From the NCBI RefSeq assembly GCF_042453785.1, contig NC_091667.1:35828001-35892000 (forward strand): a stretch of DNA of 64,000 nt, written 5' to 3'. Below, piece by piece: positions 22,895-35,357 of this stretch. Numbering within the stretch: position 1 is the first letter of the stretch; every line of letters begins with the position of its first letter. The DNA is from Malus domestica. Taxonomy: Eukaryota > Streptophyta > Magnoliopsida > Rosales > Rosaceae. Made by a program: the position numbers and the translations under genes. The notes below the pieces were generated by a model. It was not told where the DNA came from, did no database searches, and saw only the letters and a list, made by a program, of their open reading frames with translations.

Positions 22895-23165
22895 CATTCA
22901 ATAACATGTAGCGTACTCTCCTCGTATTTCAGACACAATGAAAAATTTCTTCCAGTACTTTGCTAGTGTAAACAAAGTAGCCCCTAGTTTACTCCCAAGT
23001 GTCAAGCGCTATACCAATAACATATAGTGTATTGTCCCATGTTTCAGACACAGTGAAAAATTTGTTCAGTGCTTGGCTAGTGTAAACAAAGTAGCCCCTA
23101 GTTTATTCCAAGTGTCAAGTGCCATACCAAGGGAGCCCCTAGTTTATTCCAAGCGTCAACTGCTA
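22895..23165. repeat. Local tandem repeat, unit about 113 bp
   Basis: AGTAGCCCCTAGTTTA recurs at about 22978 and 23091, together with the flanking TTTCAGACACA...GTGAAAAATTT; a third, shorter piece begins near 23130. Unit 2 has only a shorter version near 25700-25800, so the expansion happened in unit 1. Confidence 0.7.
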
Positions 23166-23728
23166 TATTAGGGGAGGGAGGACTAATATAAAACATAGAC
23201 GTAGTAGGATGTCTCAAATTACAAAAATTATAGTTATTTGTTTTTGATCGAGGACTTAATGGAAAAAACAATGGAGGAGTTTTTGATATTCAGAACAATA
23301 TAATCTTGACATTCATGTTTATGTAATTTTATTTCTGTGTCAATAATTTCAAGCAGTGTTTTAACTAGTCAACAGTATTAACAAGGTACATTTTGCTGGA
23401 AATGTTTAAAATATATGGAGAACATGTCATCATTGGTACATTTGATGGTAACAACGCATTATTAACGACAAATTGATATAAAGAACGATTGTTGTTTCAT
23501 AGTCGGACTAATTTAAAGATGTTTCTTTGACCATTATATCTACAGATGAAGTCCCGGGAAGCAAAACACCGATAAGGAAAGTATGAAAGCAAAGAACTTT
23601 ACCGCAAGAAACAATGATAGATTGTCAAGGAATGCCGAGTTTCTGTACAAAGAAGAACACTGCATATATAGGAACCTGCATATTGGTACACTTAACACAG
23701 AAATCGGAACAAATGGCAGGAACCTTTG

Positions 23729-24934
23729 CTACCAATCTTCCTTCACAATTTTGGACTTCTCAAATATGAACTTCCCTTCTTTGTACTTTTGCAATGCCTC
23801 ATAAGCTCGTACGTACTTCCAACCCAACACCTCACGGCAATCACCACAGTGGATATCAGCAACAGTATGCAGACCGGTTAAGAGACGTCTGTCTTCTTTT
23901 GCCCCAACAACAACATTCATTGCGTGGGAGAACAGAAATGCTCGGCCATGTTTTCCCTATAAACAAATTGTTGGAAAACAACGTTTATCACACCCGAATA
24001 TGAAATGAAACAAAGCATTCAGATTTTTTAAGCAGATGCAATACATTCATCTTACAAGATCTGGCACAAAGAGCAAACCAAGTGTCCTATTCATGTAAAT
24101 ATGGAAAGTTATCTTCTTATGCTCATTCGGTTCATATATTGATTGCAGCCAAGAACCCTCATGATTCACGATAAAGAAATACGAAGAACAAAAAGCACAA
24201 GAACCTACAGAGGCAGTTGACATACCAATCTCAATTATTCTATGAAATGTACCCTCTTTGTGCAAAGGTTAGTGATTTTCACACTCGTTTTCTCCTCCTA
24301 CACTCTTCTCCCGGATCCTATTATTGATTCTCCCTTACTTATTCAATCCAACAGGTAGAAGAAAAAAAAAAGAAAAAAAAAGAGGAGGGTGTGCAGACAG
24401 AGAAGAGGGACTGCGGTAATGTGCAGCATGAAGTGAAACATGAAGTTGTAATGTACATCATGTTAATATAGAGCATAATTTTGCAGCTGACGAGTTAGCC
24501 AAATTGGGTTTAAATAGTGAGATGGAGTTTCAAGAGCCTTTCCTTGTTTAGTTCAAACTTTTTCGGATGACTACTCTGGAGTTGCTACAGCTAGATTAGT
24601 TGTTTGTGTTTCTTTTTCTTCTTCCATGTTACCCAAAAAAAAAAAAAAAAGGAAAAAGTAAGAGTGATTACGGAATCACATGAAACCCTACGCAAATCAG
24701 TTTAAAGTTCGACAACAGTCAATGATCAGTTGGGATTGGGAAGAACTAGTAAAAACTCCAAAGAAGCAAAAATTCAAACCTCATTTTCTCAAAGAATAAA
24801 AAACAAAGAAAATTAAACAATTAGAATTGTGGAAACCTCACCTGAAAGGCCTTGGAAATTATATCATCATGAAGTGAGACATGATTTCTGCAATTACAAC
24901 AGCTGTACAATCTAGGCCCTACCAAATCCGCCAT
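23729..24934 (-). CDS. Yippee-like zinc-binding protein (unit 2)
   Basis: Two exons: 24934-24842 and 23956-23729, with an 885-bp intron in phase 0 (donor GTGAGG, acceptor TATAG). They encode 106 residues. The start [15 protein letters not shown] and the end [14 protein letters not shown] closely match the Arabidopsis At4g27740/27745 type as I recall it. The family's zinc-binding cysteines are present as C-x2-C pairs (about residues 12/15 and in IHCGDC). The signature [11 protein letters not shown] and GWKY follow. The length equals the family's usual 105-130. Yippee proteins are small, conserved, probably nuclear or cytoplasmic zinc-fold proteins; their biochemical role in plants is poorly known. 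The reading frame has no defect, so it is likely functional. Confidence 0.9.
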
Positions 24935-26459
24935 TAACAAACAAATTCACAGCTCTAAACACCTCTCACTGCTCGGCAACCAGAAAAAAAAAAAAAGCAA
25001 AAGAGAGAAAATTTACACACAGGAGAGTAAAATTCTGTAAAAATTAAAATATGAAAATGAAAATGTGGATTAAGAGAAAGATTATAAATTTAATTACCTG
25101 CAACAAGATCAAAATTGACCTAGAAACCTGCAATCAAAGATACGATTACCAACCGAGTTAGCGTGCAAGATTCCAAAGGTAAAATATATAATTTTAAAAA
25201 TTTGAAAAATTGAATTTTGAAAGAGACAGGATTTGCATTTAAGGGTAAGCTACAAGAACACTGAGAGGATAAAGATTAACAACCCCAGATTAAAAATTGA
25301 TAAATTAGGTGATTAGGAAGGGGAAAGTTGGAGTCTTTGAAGTGAAATTCATGGGATATAATAAAATAAGAAAAAAAACCCATTAATTAATTGGGTATTA
25401 ATATGGGAAAAGTCCGAAGGGATAAGGATCTGACCTGTTTAACCAGTCGCTAATTGTGATTAAAAATGATGAGATAGTTGGGAAATTGCTTTGTTCTTTA
25501 CTGGTAGAATTTAATCAATTGATTACTAGCTGTTAAGCACTACAAGCAAAGTCGGGAAATTGAAAGAGAAATTGCATTAAATTCAAAAGAAAAAGAAAAG
25601 CAGTAACCTTTTAAGAGAGAGAGAGAGAGAGAGATAGAATCTTCTGCAAAATCTCCGTTTCAACATCTAACGTACTGTTCTGTATTTCAAACATAAAAAT
25701 CTTTATCAGCGCTAGTGTAAACAAAGTAGCCACCTAGTTTATTCCCAACTGTAAACTGCTCTACCAGTGGAGCCCCTAGTTTATTCCAAGTGTCAACTGC
25801 TATACCGGGGGAGGGAGGACTAATATAAAACATAGTCGTCAAGATAACAATGTCTCAAATTACAAAAAATTTATGGTGCTTCAAAATTTTTACCGTTAAA
25901 TTATAGTTATTTACTTTTGATCAAGGACTTATGGACAAAAAAATGAAGGAGTGTTTTTATGTTCAGAACAGTATTATCTTGACATTCTCATTTATGTAAA
26001 TTTTATTTGCGTGTCCATAATTTCAACGGTGTTTTAACTAGTCAACAACATTAACAAGGTACATTTTGCTGGAAATGTTGAAACTATATGGATAACATGT
26101 CATTGGTACATTTCGATGGTCACAACACATTATTAACGACAAATTGATATACAGATTGTTTCATGGTCGGACTAATTTAAAGATGTTTCTTTGACCATTA
26201 TATCGAGAGATGAAGTCCTGGGAAGCAAAACACCAGCAAGGAAAGTATGAAAGCAAAGAACTTCACCAATGGGGTTCATCAACCTTCAAGTCCATATATT
26301 ACTAACATTAGTTTCTGCTGAACATATGCAGAGAATCAACAAGAAGAAGCACAAATTATCCCCAAACGATCGTAAACCTTCGAAAATCGAATTATTTTAG
26401 CGGAAGTTATAGAGTAAAAGGATCACGACACCGACTCTTGTCATGCGTCATGGGGGGAT

Positions 26460-26996
26460 TTATTGGTACTGCTTAGAAATCTTTGCTCTCTCGATTATAA
26501 ATTTCCCTTGCTTGTACATCTGAGTCTGCTCATAAGCTCGAATGTACTTCCAACCTAAGACCTGGCCGCAGTTGCTGCAATAGATGTCAGCAACTGAGAA
26601 AACACCAGTTATGAGCTTCCTGTCCTCCTTTTGTCCCACAATGACGTTCATTGCATGAGAGAACATGTATGCCGGCCCTGATTTTGCCTAAACAACGAAA
26701 TCCGAACGATAAATTGTAAGTTCTTCCAGGTCATAGAAGTGTTTTATGCAGAAGCACTTCCAACTGCTTTTTCAAGAAGCACTAGAATTTTTAATAAATA
26801 TTTTCATGTATTTCTATTAAAATCACTTCTAGCAAATAGTTCTCAACCTAAATTGGAGTGAAAATAATAGACTAAAATACATTAACCATGTTTCAGTTTT
26901 CACCAGAAATTTCTTGGAGATGAGGTCGTCACGAAGAGCAAGAGGATTATGGCAACTTCTGCAGCTGAAGAAGGGACCGCCGCCGGATTCCGCCAT
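26460..26996 (-). CDS. Yippee-like zinc-binding protein (unit 3)
   Basis: Two exons: 26996-26904 and 26687-26460, with a 216-bp phase-0 intron (donor GTGAAA, acceptor TTTAG). They encode 106 residues starting [18 protein letters not shown] and ending [12 protein letters not shown]. The cysteine pairs (C12/C15 and YCSNC) and [14 protein letters not shown] and GWKY are conserved. It is clearly diverged from the unit 2 gene in the N-terminus and last 20 residues, so this duplication is older than the unit 1/unit 2 one. The long upstream frame continuing into a TA-rich repeat is 5' flank. No break is seen. Function as for the family: a small zinc-fold protein of unclear role. Confidence 0.9.
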
Positions 26997-27053
26997 TAAA
27001 CTGAAAGATTTCGACACCACGTTAAAAACAATCAGACCCGATTCAAAACACAG

Positions 27054-27055
<2 letters not shown>

Positions 27056-27084
<29 letters not shown>
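27056..27084. repeat. (TA)n microsatellite 5' of yippee unit 3
   Basis: About 14 AT/TA units followed by CACACAC, 60 bp upstream of the ATG at 26996 on the minus strand. It is probably within the 5' UTR or core promoter. Confidence 0.85.
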
Positions 27085-27095
<11 letters not shown>

Positions 27096-27720
27096 GGATA
27101 AAAGTGGAAGAAAAAGAATTGAAATCTTCATACGTGGAGGAGTATGAAGAGATTATGCTCCCAAAAATTGAAGAAGCATAAGGAGTGGGGGGGGGCAGAT
27201 TTGTAGAGTTTGGAGAGTTGACCGGAAATAGTGTTTCAGCTGGAAAAAATGGATGAGGGTGATGAAAAGGATAAGGCTGGTTGATGAAAAGTACACAAAA
27301 TAATAATATAATTTTGTGGAATAATGGAAATCAAATCATCTATATCGAGATCGAAAATAATACTCGACGACAAGTTGGTAAGAATTGTTAGAAGTGGTTG
27401 AAGTCATCTTTTCTTTGGTCAAAGGCACTCAACCAGTTTTTGGAATTCTAAGCGTTTGTTAGGAAGTGTTATTAAGATAACTGAAAACGTTTTTTTGCAA
27501 ATAGTTATAATCTCAACCAACGTAATGCAAAATTTGATACTTGTTCATAATCTCAACCGGTGTTTAAACTAGTCAACAATATTAATAAGTTATGTTTAAT
27601 TTTGCTAGAAGTATTGAAAATATACAGATGACACGTTTTTAAGTTTTGATTGGAACAACGATATCGATAGGTGAAACAAAACATCAATAAGAAAAGTAGA
27701 AAAGCAAAGAACTTTACCAA

Positions 27721-28613
27721 TGAGTTTTGAGTTTTGTCAACACGTAAAGTGTTGTATCAATTGACTAAAAGTTTGATGCCATTGATAATTGTGTATCAAT
27801 GTACTATTAACTTCAAAATGTATCAATATTTTGTTGATAGCGTATCGGTATTCTGTCAATACAATTGATAGTGTATTGGGGGTTTGCTTTTCTTCTCTCC
27901 CACTAAGAGATTTTCTCATTGTGTGTGTGAGTTTGCCCCTTCTTTTTTTTTTCCAGATTTCAGTTTTGCTACCTACCCTAGCTCCGGCTGGGGTAGGTGG
28001 TAGCCTTTTCCTTCATTTTGTTCTCCCCTTCCTTTCCTTCTCCTCTGTTCTACCTACATATTCACACTCGTCTTCCATCATCAATCTATGTTTTCTTCCG
28101 ATTCTTCCTTTATGACTTCACTCCATCCTTCATCAATTTCTTCCCAAATTTGGTTTGCAATAACTTTTGACCACATTTTGTTATGGTTCATCGGGAAGGT
28201 GTGTAGAGTTTTCGGTGTTTGCATCGGCTCGAGTGTTCGCACCACCTTCTTTCCTAGGTCTGCCTTTGGTGGCAGTGTTGCTTGTGGGAATCCCACTAGG
28301 TTCTTTGATTTCTTCTCTTCGTGGCTGCAATCGGAAAAGGACTAGTTGCTGGATGATGAAGTCTTATTTCCTACCTTTTTTGAGGCATTGTTTGGTTTGA
28401 ATTCTGGCGTTCGTCAGGGTAGATGGGTCAAGCTGATCAAGAGGAGATGCAGCGGCGTTAGTAGAAGAAGGACTAGGGTTTCTTTCGGTTTGTGTGTGTA
28501 TTTGGGCCTAATCACTTGGTTGGGCGTTTGTTGTTTGGTTTGGAAAGTCCCATTTTGCTTTGGGTACATGTATTAGACCTTTGTTGTAAATTTGTTCAGT
28601 TAGTAATAAAAGT
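27721..28613. other. Unassigned stretch with short frames
   Basis: Several overlapping short frames (27789-28345, 28081-28576) are open, but none matches a family that I know, and they lack convincing splice partners. TATCAAT/TATTGATA motifs repeat at 27745-27870. The stretch ends AGTAATAAAAGTTTGG, resembling a polyadenylation region, so it might be a decayed transcript or retroelement. Confidence 0.35.
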
Positions 28614-28750
28614 TTGGAAACTTTAACGAAAAATCACATTTTTACACTAAAAAGTCAATCATGATAATATTCAATTTACCCTTTATTTTGTCCTTATTGT
28701 TAAAACTCAAAGTTTTCAAATTATTTTTATTAGTTTTCCTTAAAAGTTTC
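28614..28750. mobile_element. Dispersed MITE-like repeat, copy 2
   Basis: Starts near AACTTTAACGAAAAATCAC and contains CATTTTTACACTAAAAAGTC and ACTCAAAGTTTTCAA. It aligns with 22641-22775 and the reverse complement of 35520-35670. Confidence 0.75.
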
Positions 28751-28930
28751 ACCATGTTCTGCCATGTGTTTTACCCAACAAAAAAAAATATATATATATA
28801 TAGAAGTCCATCTTATTTTTCAATACAATGTGTGCAATCTACACATTACTGCCCACACGTTTACAAATTGATGGCTCTACCATTTTGAGCCATATCCCTT
28901 TCACTCTAATTAATTTAAAGAGGAAGTACT

Positions 28931-29400
28931 AGTTCATTAACTTTAATTTTATTGGAGTAATGATCTTTTAATTAAAAATTTGTGATCATTGGTCTCTTAA
29001 CTCGTCAAAACGTGTAGTTATGGTCATTTTCGTTAACTCTGTCAAAACTTCCGTCAAAATAAGTTACTTGCATGATACGTGAGACTGAATAAAGGGATAA
29101 ATAAGTAAAACGAAATTATTTCATGGTGGAACGCGTGGCTTTGCATCAAAATGCAGCTTTGTGCGTCTGATGGTATATTTCCAGTCTGTTTAATAGCCTC
29201 CGGCCCTCTTTGTTGCATTTGATCCCATTCCCTCGTGAAATAATATTTTGTTTTCTTTATTTGCCTCCACATTCAACTTTCACGTGTCATACACGTGATT
29301 TATTTTGACGTAACGGTACGTTTTAATGAGTTACAAAATTAATAATTATAAATATTTAATTAAGAGACTATTACTCCGATCAAATTAAAACCGACGAACT
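28931..29400. mobile_element. MITE-like element (about 470 bp) with long imperfect terminal inverted repeats
   Basis: The left end AGTTCATTAACTTTAATTTT and the right end, read inverted (AGTTCGTCGGTTTTAATTTG), match imperfectly for about 34 bp, including GGAGTAAT. Internal arms CACGTGTCATACACGTG and ATGATACGTGAG are also related. It is non-coding and lies just upstream of the RRM gene's 5' UTR. Confidence 0.7.
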
Positions 29401-29694
29401 ATTACTAAGATTTCCTCTGAATTTAAGTGACAAAGAATGCAATTTGACAATACAATTGGTTGTAACAATTTTTAGGAATTAAAAAAAAACCAAAAAGACA
29501 AGTAAAGGGAAATCGAGGAGTAGAAGTAACTCCAAGAGGTTTGCCCGCTCTGTGCTCTCCTCTCCTACTCTTCCTGTCTCTCATCCTCTACTGGAAAAAC
29601 CAGAATCTTTCAACTTCCTTTCTCTCCACTCTCCATATCTCTCGCTGTGGAGCCCACAAACCAAGCAGGTAGTGACGGTCGGCAAGCCTCAAAC

Positions 29695-32600
29695 ATGGCG
29701 GACGCGTACTGGAGGTACAGCGACGGTCGACAACCGCCGCCCTCGGCGATGAATTCAGTCGTTGGAAAGCGTCCTCGCTCCGATTACGGTATGTTAAATT
29801 CCTCAAATTTCCCCTTTTTTGGGTTTCCTCTCTCCTTTTTGCGTGCGTTTGGGGTTTATTAAATTAGGGTTCTTGGGGATTTTAGTCTCTTCGTGGTTGC
29901 CCTGAGAGCAGAATTGTGAACAAAAAATGGAGATTTCAGCTGACATTTAAGTAGTCGAACTAGGTTTTCAATGGGGAATTGAAATTTGGGATCTTTTGAT
30001 CTATGTTGTATGTGGTTTAATCACTATTTGATGTTTATGTGGATAAGCTTATTAAGCCATCAATTTCGGCTTTCAGATGGGGCTTCCATGGTTATTTTTG
30101 AGATATAATTGCTTAGATTACATGATAAATTTGCATTCTTGTTAGTTTTCTGTGCTCTATTTATTTTATCTACACACATTTTAGTGTAAACATTGTTCAA
30201 AGCATGCATATGGGAGCTAAAATGAGTATTCCTAATCTCATTATGCACATTCGTGAACATGTTTCGGTCTGTTGTACTGCATCCATGAGGAGGGTAGTCT
30301 ATATATTTTGGACACCCATTTGTTGGTAATATGACCAGTGTCATATTTGTGCAAGCTGCGTGCTGGCGGGTCCCGGCTCCCAGATCATCTTCGTTATTAG
30401 TTTATTTTAAGTGTCAAAATCCCTGGAGGCTGTTAATAATTTTTCATCTTTAATAAATGCCCGGTTTGATTCAAGGATCAGCCTCTTATCTCGAGTTCTG
30501 TAAGCCTTAATCGGTGTACAGATTGTATTATACATGAGTTTTTAATTGAAGTTATTTGAAGATATGCTACTATGTAGATCACTACAGTTACTATATAAAC
30601 TACTAAGCTGCTAGCATTAAATGTGAAAGGAAAATTCAAGTCGTTGTGTTAGCATATGCAATATATTGAGACGTTTGGGTACCTCATGGGCATGTAACAA
30701 CTTAATTACCTGATTATGACTGATGCAGTAGTTGGTGATTATAGCAATTTGATTTTGTTAGGTCATCAGCAGTTTAACTTAATATTCTCTTGTTTATAGC
30801 TTTATGCCACCTACTGCGTTTATAATTATATGCCTTCAAATATTGTTTATTTTCTCTTTTGGTATCCTGAAGTACATCCTTCATCTTTTAGATACCCAGG
30901 GTGGTCAAGACCTCCCTAACTATTATCCCCATGAAGATGATAGAGGTTCTATGCGAGGAATTAGAGATACCGACTCCATAAATGCGTCGTATGATCGCTA
31001 CCTGCGCAATGCGGTACTTACTTTTCTTTTTCTAGAACTGTCACATTTTTCATCATACGTTTGAAGTTTCGGGGGCTAATGTTACAAGTTATGCTTCAGC
31101 AAATGTCATCATATAGTGGGGGACAATCTGCTAGAAACATGAGTGGAGGACCACCTGGTCGTGCTGTTGAGGATCCACGCATGATGGGAATTGGGGGTGT
31201 TGACCCTGGGGCACCTGCAAAAGATAGGGTCTTAGGAATGGGAAGTGGACGGCCTGATGCTCCCCTTCCTCCTGGTGCTACCAGTACGCTATTTGTGGAG
31301 GGATTGCCTCCCAACTGTACAAGACGTGAAGTAGCTCGTATCCTTAAAATTTTCTAGGGGTCGCAGTTTTATAACCCTTTGTGTCATTACTTGCACTTTA
31401 CCTTTCTCGAGTTTACCTTCACTTAGTTTTGAAGATATCTTTCGCCCTTTCGTTGGCTACAAGGAAGTGAGACTTGTGAGCAAGGAATCCAGACATGTAA
31501 GTTTTTCTTTCCCAAGGGATAAGATTGAATGGTTATTGACTGTTGGATTCTCAAATAATTTATCTGTGCAGCCTGGAGGAGATCCACTGGTACTTTGTTT
31601 TGTTGATTTTGTGAGTCCGGCCCATGCAGCAACTGCTATGGATGCATTGCAAGGTAAGTTTACATTTTTGTTAAATTTGTTGAAATCATAGCACCATAGT
31701 TTCTTTGACATTTCTTATGCCATTGTTGGAGAAGTTACATAAAAAAATTTCTTCACTTCGTAAGAAGATGGACTGCAAAATGATTCATGAAAAAGGAAAG
31801 AAAAAAAAAAAGATTTGCATCAATAGTTTGGATTGTTGTTTCGTTTCCTTTCCAAAAAAAATAAAAAAAGTTTGGATTGTTGTTTGGCAGTTTTGTGTAA
31901 TTAACAAAATGTAATTAACAAAAAGAAAATAAAGGAAAGGCCACTACGTTATCAAATTTTACAATGCAGATAAGATTGTGTTGCTTCAATTCATATGGAA
32001 ATTTTGTACACAGTATTTGTGAATTTAAACCCCTTTTAACTTCCAAAGCTACCTGACATTTTCAACCACTTAAAAGATTGTCAAACCCCTAGTTTTGTGG
32101 CATTTATTTTCCGTTTAAAGTGAGATAACTTACTATTCAAGGCATGTGACTTCGTTTTTTAAGTAGGTGATTCATGGGGCCACTTTCTATTGGCTTTATG
32201 AGGTGAACATAGATTACCGCTGCCCATAGGTCTTGGTTTCACCCCTTACTTTAAACTAGAAGTTGATTGGTCAGCAAAGTCATCCAGTACCAGTATACCA
32301 TAAACCAAACTTTGCAAAATTGTTCCAAACAATGGAAGGGATTGCCTTCATGGTTCATTTTTTATCCTCCAAGATTCTGCGAATGCCTTGAAACTCGTTG
32401 GTTTCCTTGGGACTTGATTTTTCCCTTAATTAGTCAAGTAGGACAGCGAGACTGGTGAGAGAAGCCATATAATTTCAGTTTGGCCGCACTTGTAATTCAG
32501 TCTAAGAATGCTGCTTGGGACAATGCTGCTCTCGGGATAGTTGTCTCATGTTTTAGCCTACACTTCGTCTTTTGTTCCTGGAAGATGAAATCTCATTATG

Positions 32601-32979
32601 AGGAGGTTTATCTAGTGAAACTGTATACTTTATGTCAAGAGAGGAAGTGCGTGAACTTCATTTTTGGAATGAGGGAGACCTGTTTTACCCTCTGTCAATC
32701 TAGGACATGTGTGGCGAACTCAGGTTTGCTACTTAGGTGTGTTGAAAAATGATAGGTATTAAATATTTAAGATAACGGTTTAACGTCTTTATATCATCTA
32801 TCTGCTGATACCCTCATTCGGCGTTGAAAACGTACCCAGTTGTTACAGCGTAAATGGTCGAGCTCGATTTTGCAGGTTATAAATTCGATGAGCATGACCG
32901 TGACTCAGTCAATTTAAGGTTGCAATTCGCTCGCTATCCTGGTGCGAGGTCAGGTGGTGGGCACCGAGGGAAGCGTTGA
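29695..32979 (+). CDS. RRM RNA-binding protein, nuclear speckle RNA-binding protein-like
   Basis: Six exons: 29695-29788, 30892-31013, 31100-31337, 31435-31496, 31572-31653 and 32876-32979. They encode 233 residues. All introns are GT-AG and phases join cleanly; the last intron is 1.2 kb. The N-terminus MADAYWRYSDGRQPP is followed by a disordered Gly/Pro/Arg-rich part. A single RRM lies at about residues 130-220, with RNP2-like TLFVEGLP and RNP1-like LVLCFVDF. The tail is GGGHRGKR, an RG-type basic end. The MADAYWRY start and single C-terminal RRM match the plant NSR group, which binds RNA in nuclear speckles and modulates alternative splicing; that role is inferred from the family. The start follows a typical C-rich 5' UTR. 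The family call could equally read as the RBPMS-like RRM group. Confidence 0.85.
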
Positions 32980-34702
32980 ATTATGCGGTTTTTCAGGTGA
33001 TTAACACAGTTTTCGATCCGTACAACCGTTTATATTCATGGCCATTAGGTGCCGAGTTGAAACTAAAAAAAAATCACGCTAAACCGTCAAACGACTCTTC
33101 TCTGTAGGACTTGCTTGATTTGGGAGGTTGTGATAGTGAGGGGCGATACAACAAACTTGCAGTTTCGAGAATTAAAGGCGCATAGTTTTAGACTGCTTTT
33201 CTGTGTGTAGACAACAGCAGACTTTATTTCCTTTATTTTGATTCGAACTGTTCGGTCTGGTTACCAGTACGATTACATACAGACTATTTCGCCATATGCG
33301 ATTGCTAGAAAATGTAAACTTATTTGAAGTTAAACATGTTGAAGTCTCCTTGCATTTGCATATGCATATGCTCTGTGATTAGGGTCTAGATTTGATATTA
33401 TTCCTCGATGAAGTGTGGTAACTGTTGTAGGTTTCATTTTACTGTACTGAAAGTAACTGGCTTTCGTCGTAACTGTTGTAGGTCTCATTTTGTATTGAGA
33501 ATAACTGGCCTTTTCTGTGTCATTGCTCATTTTCTCTCAAAGATGTCGTGAATTTTGTTCGTCGTAGATACTAGTATGTGAACTCTATGTAGCATTCTTG
33601 CGTTTGATTTTCGAGTCTTCTGACTGGGTTTGGGTTGAGTTGTAGATGCATCGAATCCTAACATGATTCGATTGTGATCCACTAGAGTCTACCGTAGAAT
33701 CGAAGAATTAACATGGTTTCGGAAGATCTGTCTTAAGGGATGTCTTTGGATTTCACTGACTGTTGGGGAAACTGGCAGCTACTGTGTTCTGCACTTGTAC
33801 TGAATTAGGAGCATGTTAGGGCTTGATTCTTTTACTAACTTCATACTCTCTTTTCACGGCGCGACGTACTAATCTAACGGAGATGTTCTACGGCAGGGGG
33901 GGGTCGAAGTTGGGTGCATGTCGGTAGCACGCATTCATTTTTAGACTAGTCGCACTATGCAGTTGGAAATTAATGGTTTCATGTGCTCTGAGAGGTCACA
34001 TTTTCCTGCATTTGGTCATTCACGTAACCCATAAATGTCATTGCCCTGCCCCCGCAAAGGCCCTACCTTCTCGTCAGCTATGAATGTCGAAGACAAAGAA
34101 AAGAGCGACAACGGGGAACTTTTTCCACGGGTCGTTCAGCAAGCTTAACAGAACATTGAGAGGGACGGTTGCGGTGATGGTGATCTTTTTCCGCTGGAAG
34201 AGAAATGCGGCGACTGTTCAAGGGGGACCGTCGTGGTAATGGTGTCTTCATCAAGCTTGTCGGACATCGATACCTTGATATTTTTCCCCACACCAACGTT
34301 ACAAGTGATGGATTTTGTCCCGGAATCTGTGGGGTTCGCACACCTACGATAGTCCCCGGTCACTCAATTTAAGTTGTTGGATCGGATTTAACGGTTAAAC
34401 TTGTTAAGACAAACGTCTGTAGGTACTCAAGAAAAATTGCGTACATTAGTTGGGTCGCTGGCTTCTAGAAGTGGAACTGTGGAAGTGGCTCTTCGGTCAA
34501 ACTTAATAGCCGGAAAGCGCCTTTTGAAGTTTGAATCAGTGGATGGTGGGGTGTAGTCTCACTGTCGAGCTCAAACTTCTTTGTTTGTTTCCAACTTTGG
34601 TTTTCCAAGGAACCAATAATTGTTAATTGAAATGGATGCAAGATGGTGACTTTTGAAGTTACGCAAGGCATTTGGATTGTCTCCTCTTCCATTTCTATAC
34701 TC
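32980..34702. other. 3' flank of the RRM gene and unassigned DNA
   Basis: The first few hundred bases are probably 3' UTR. Minus-strand frames at 34692-34465 (MEEETIQMPCVTSKV...) and 34363-34145 are open and could be a small two-exon gene, but no domain or conserved motif is recognised. I cannot assign a function. Confidence 0.4.
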
Positions 34703-34840
34703 TTTCCAACTCCTCCTATTTGTTTGTGTGATTACGGTTAAGTCGCGTTAACATTTTATATTGATTTTTTTATAAAAATAATAAAATAAAAAGTAATAAG
34801 AATATAAAATGTTAACGTAGCTTAACCGTGTTCACACAAA
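34703..34840. mobile_element. Palindromic MITE-like element
   Basis: Arms TTTGTGTGATTACGGTTAAG and CTTAACCGTGTTCACACAAA are inverted, and the pairing continues through GTTAACATTTTATA around an A-rich loop. About 45 bp per arm. Non-coding. Confidence 0.75.
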
Positions 34841-35208
34841 ACAAGAGGGGATGGGAAGAGTATGGAAATGGGAGGGCAGACAATCCACCTCAAAACACAC
34901 TTACAAAATATTACTCGTTTGTTTGAACGTGTTTTAGTACAATAAATCGAAAATTCTTTGAATTTTAAAAGCGCTTTGTGATTTTTTTAGGAAGCATTAA
35001 AAATGTTTTTTAGGATTCATTTGCTTTTCTACCAAGGTTGGTCTCATAAATACATTTACGAAAAATGTTTTCAATCATTTAAATAAATAATAAAAAAATT
35101 CAAACGAGCTTTACGTGATTATGAAAAGGGAAAATTACTGTGTGGTTAATTTAAAAAATAAAATAAAAGTTTTATCTTCCAAGGCTTATATAGGGTTGAT
35201 AAATTTTT

Positions 35209-35357
35209 TGGGGTGTGCTATCCACACATCTTATTTTACTTCTCACACATCCTTGATAATTTCTGTTCGTTAATCTTCTTCAATTCATCCGATCCGACGG
35301 TCGAAAATTAAAAACATGTGTGAGAAGTAAAATGGGATGTGTGGATATCACACCTCA
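35209..35357. mobile_element. MITE, copy 2 of the family at 1387
   Basis: Starts GGGGTGTGCTATCCACACA and ends GGATATCACACCTC, with arms containing TACTTCTCACACA. It is about 80% or more identical by eye to the copy upstream of the Dof gene. The flanks AATTTTTT on both sides look like an 8-bp target-site duplication, although the sequence is low complexity. Confidence 0.8.

Larger units (their letters stand above)
21050..27720. repeat. Tandem segmental duplication, units about 2.5-2.7 kb, with yippee-like genes
   Basis: Unit 1 (about 21050-23550) and unit 2 (about 23560-26220) align along most of their length. A third, partial and more diverged unit starts near 26230, and a flank fragment is at 27480-27720. 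Shared landmarks are the yippee 3' exon, an ACAAAGCATTCAGATTTTTT block in the intron, a GATTAGGAAGGGG block and a GGGAAGCAAAACACC block (23556, 26220). Each unit carries a minus-strand yippee-like gene, so the array is a local gene duplication. Confidence 0.8.

Noticed and set aside
26829-26903. C-terminal continuation of yippee unit 3 exon 1 without splicing
   Set aside because: A GTGAAA donor follows residue 31 and splicing restores the complete yippee fold; the read-through lacks the family core.
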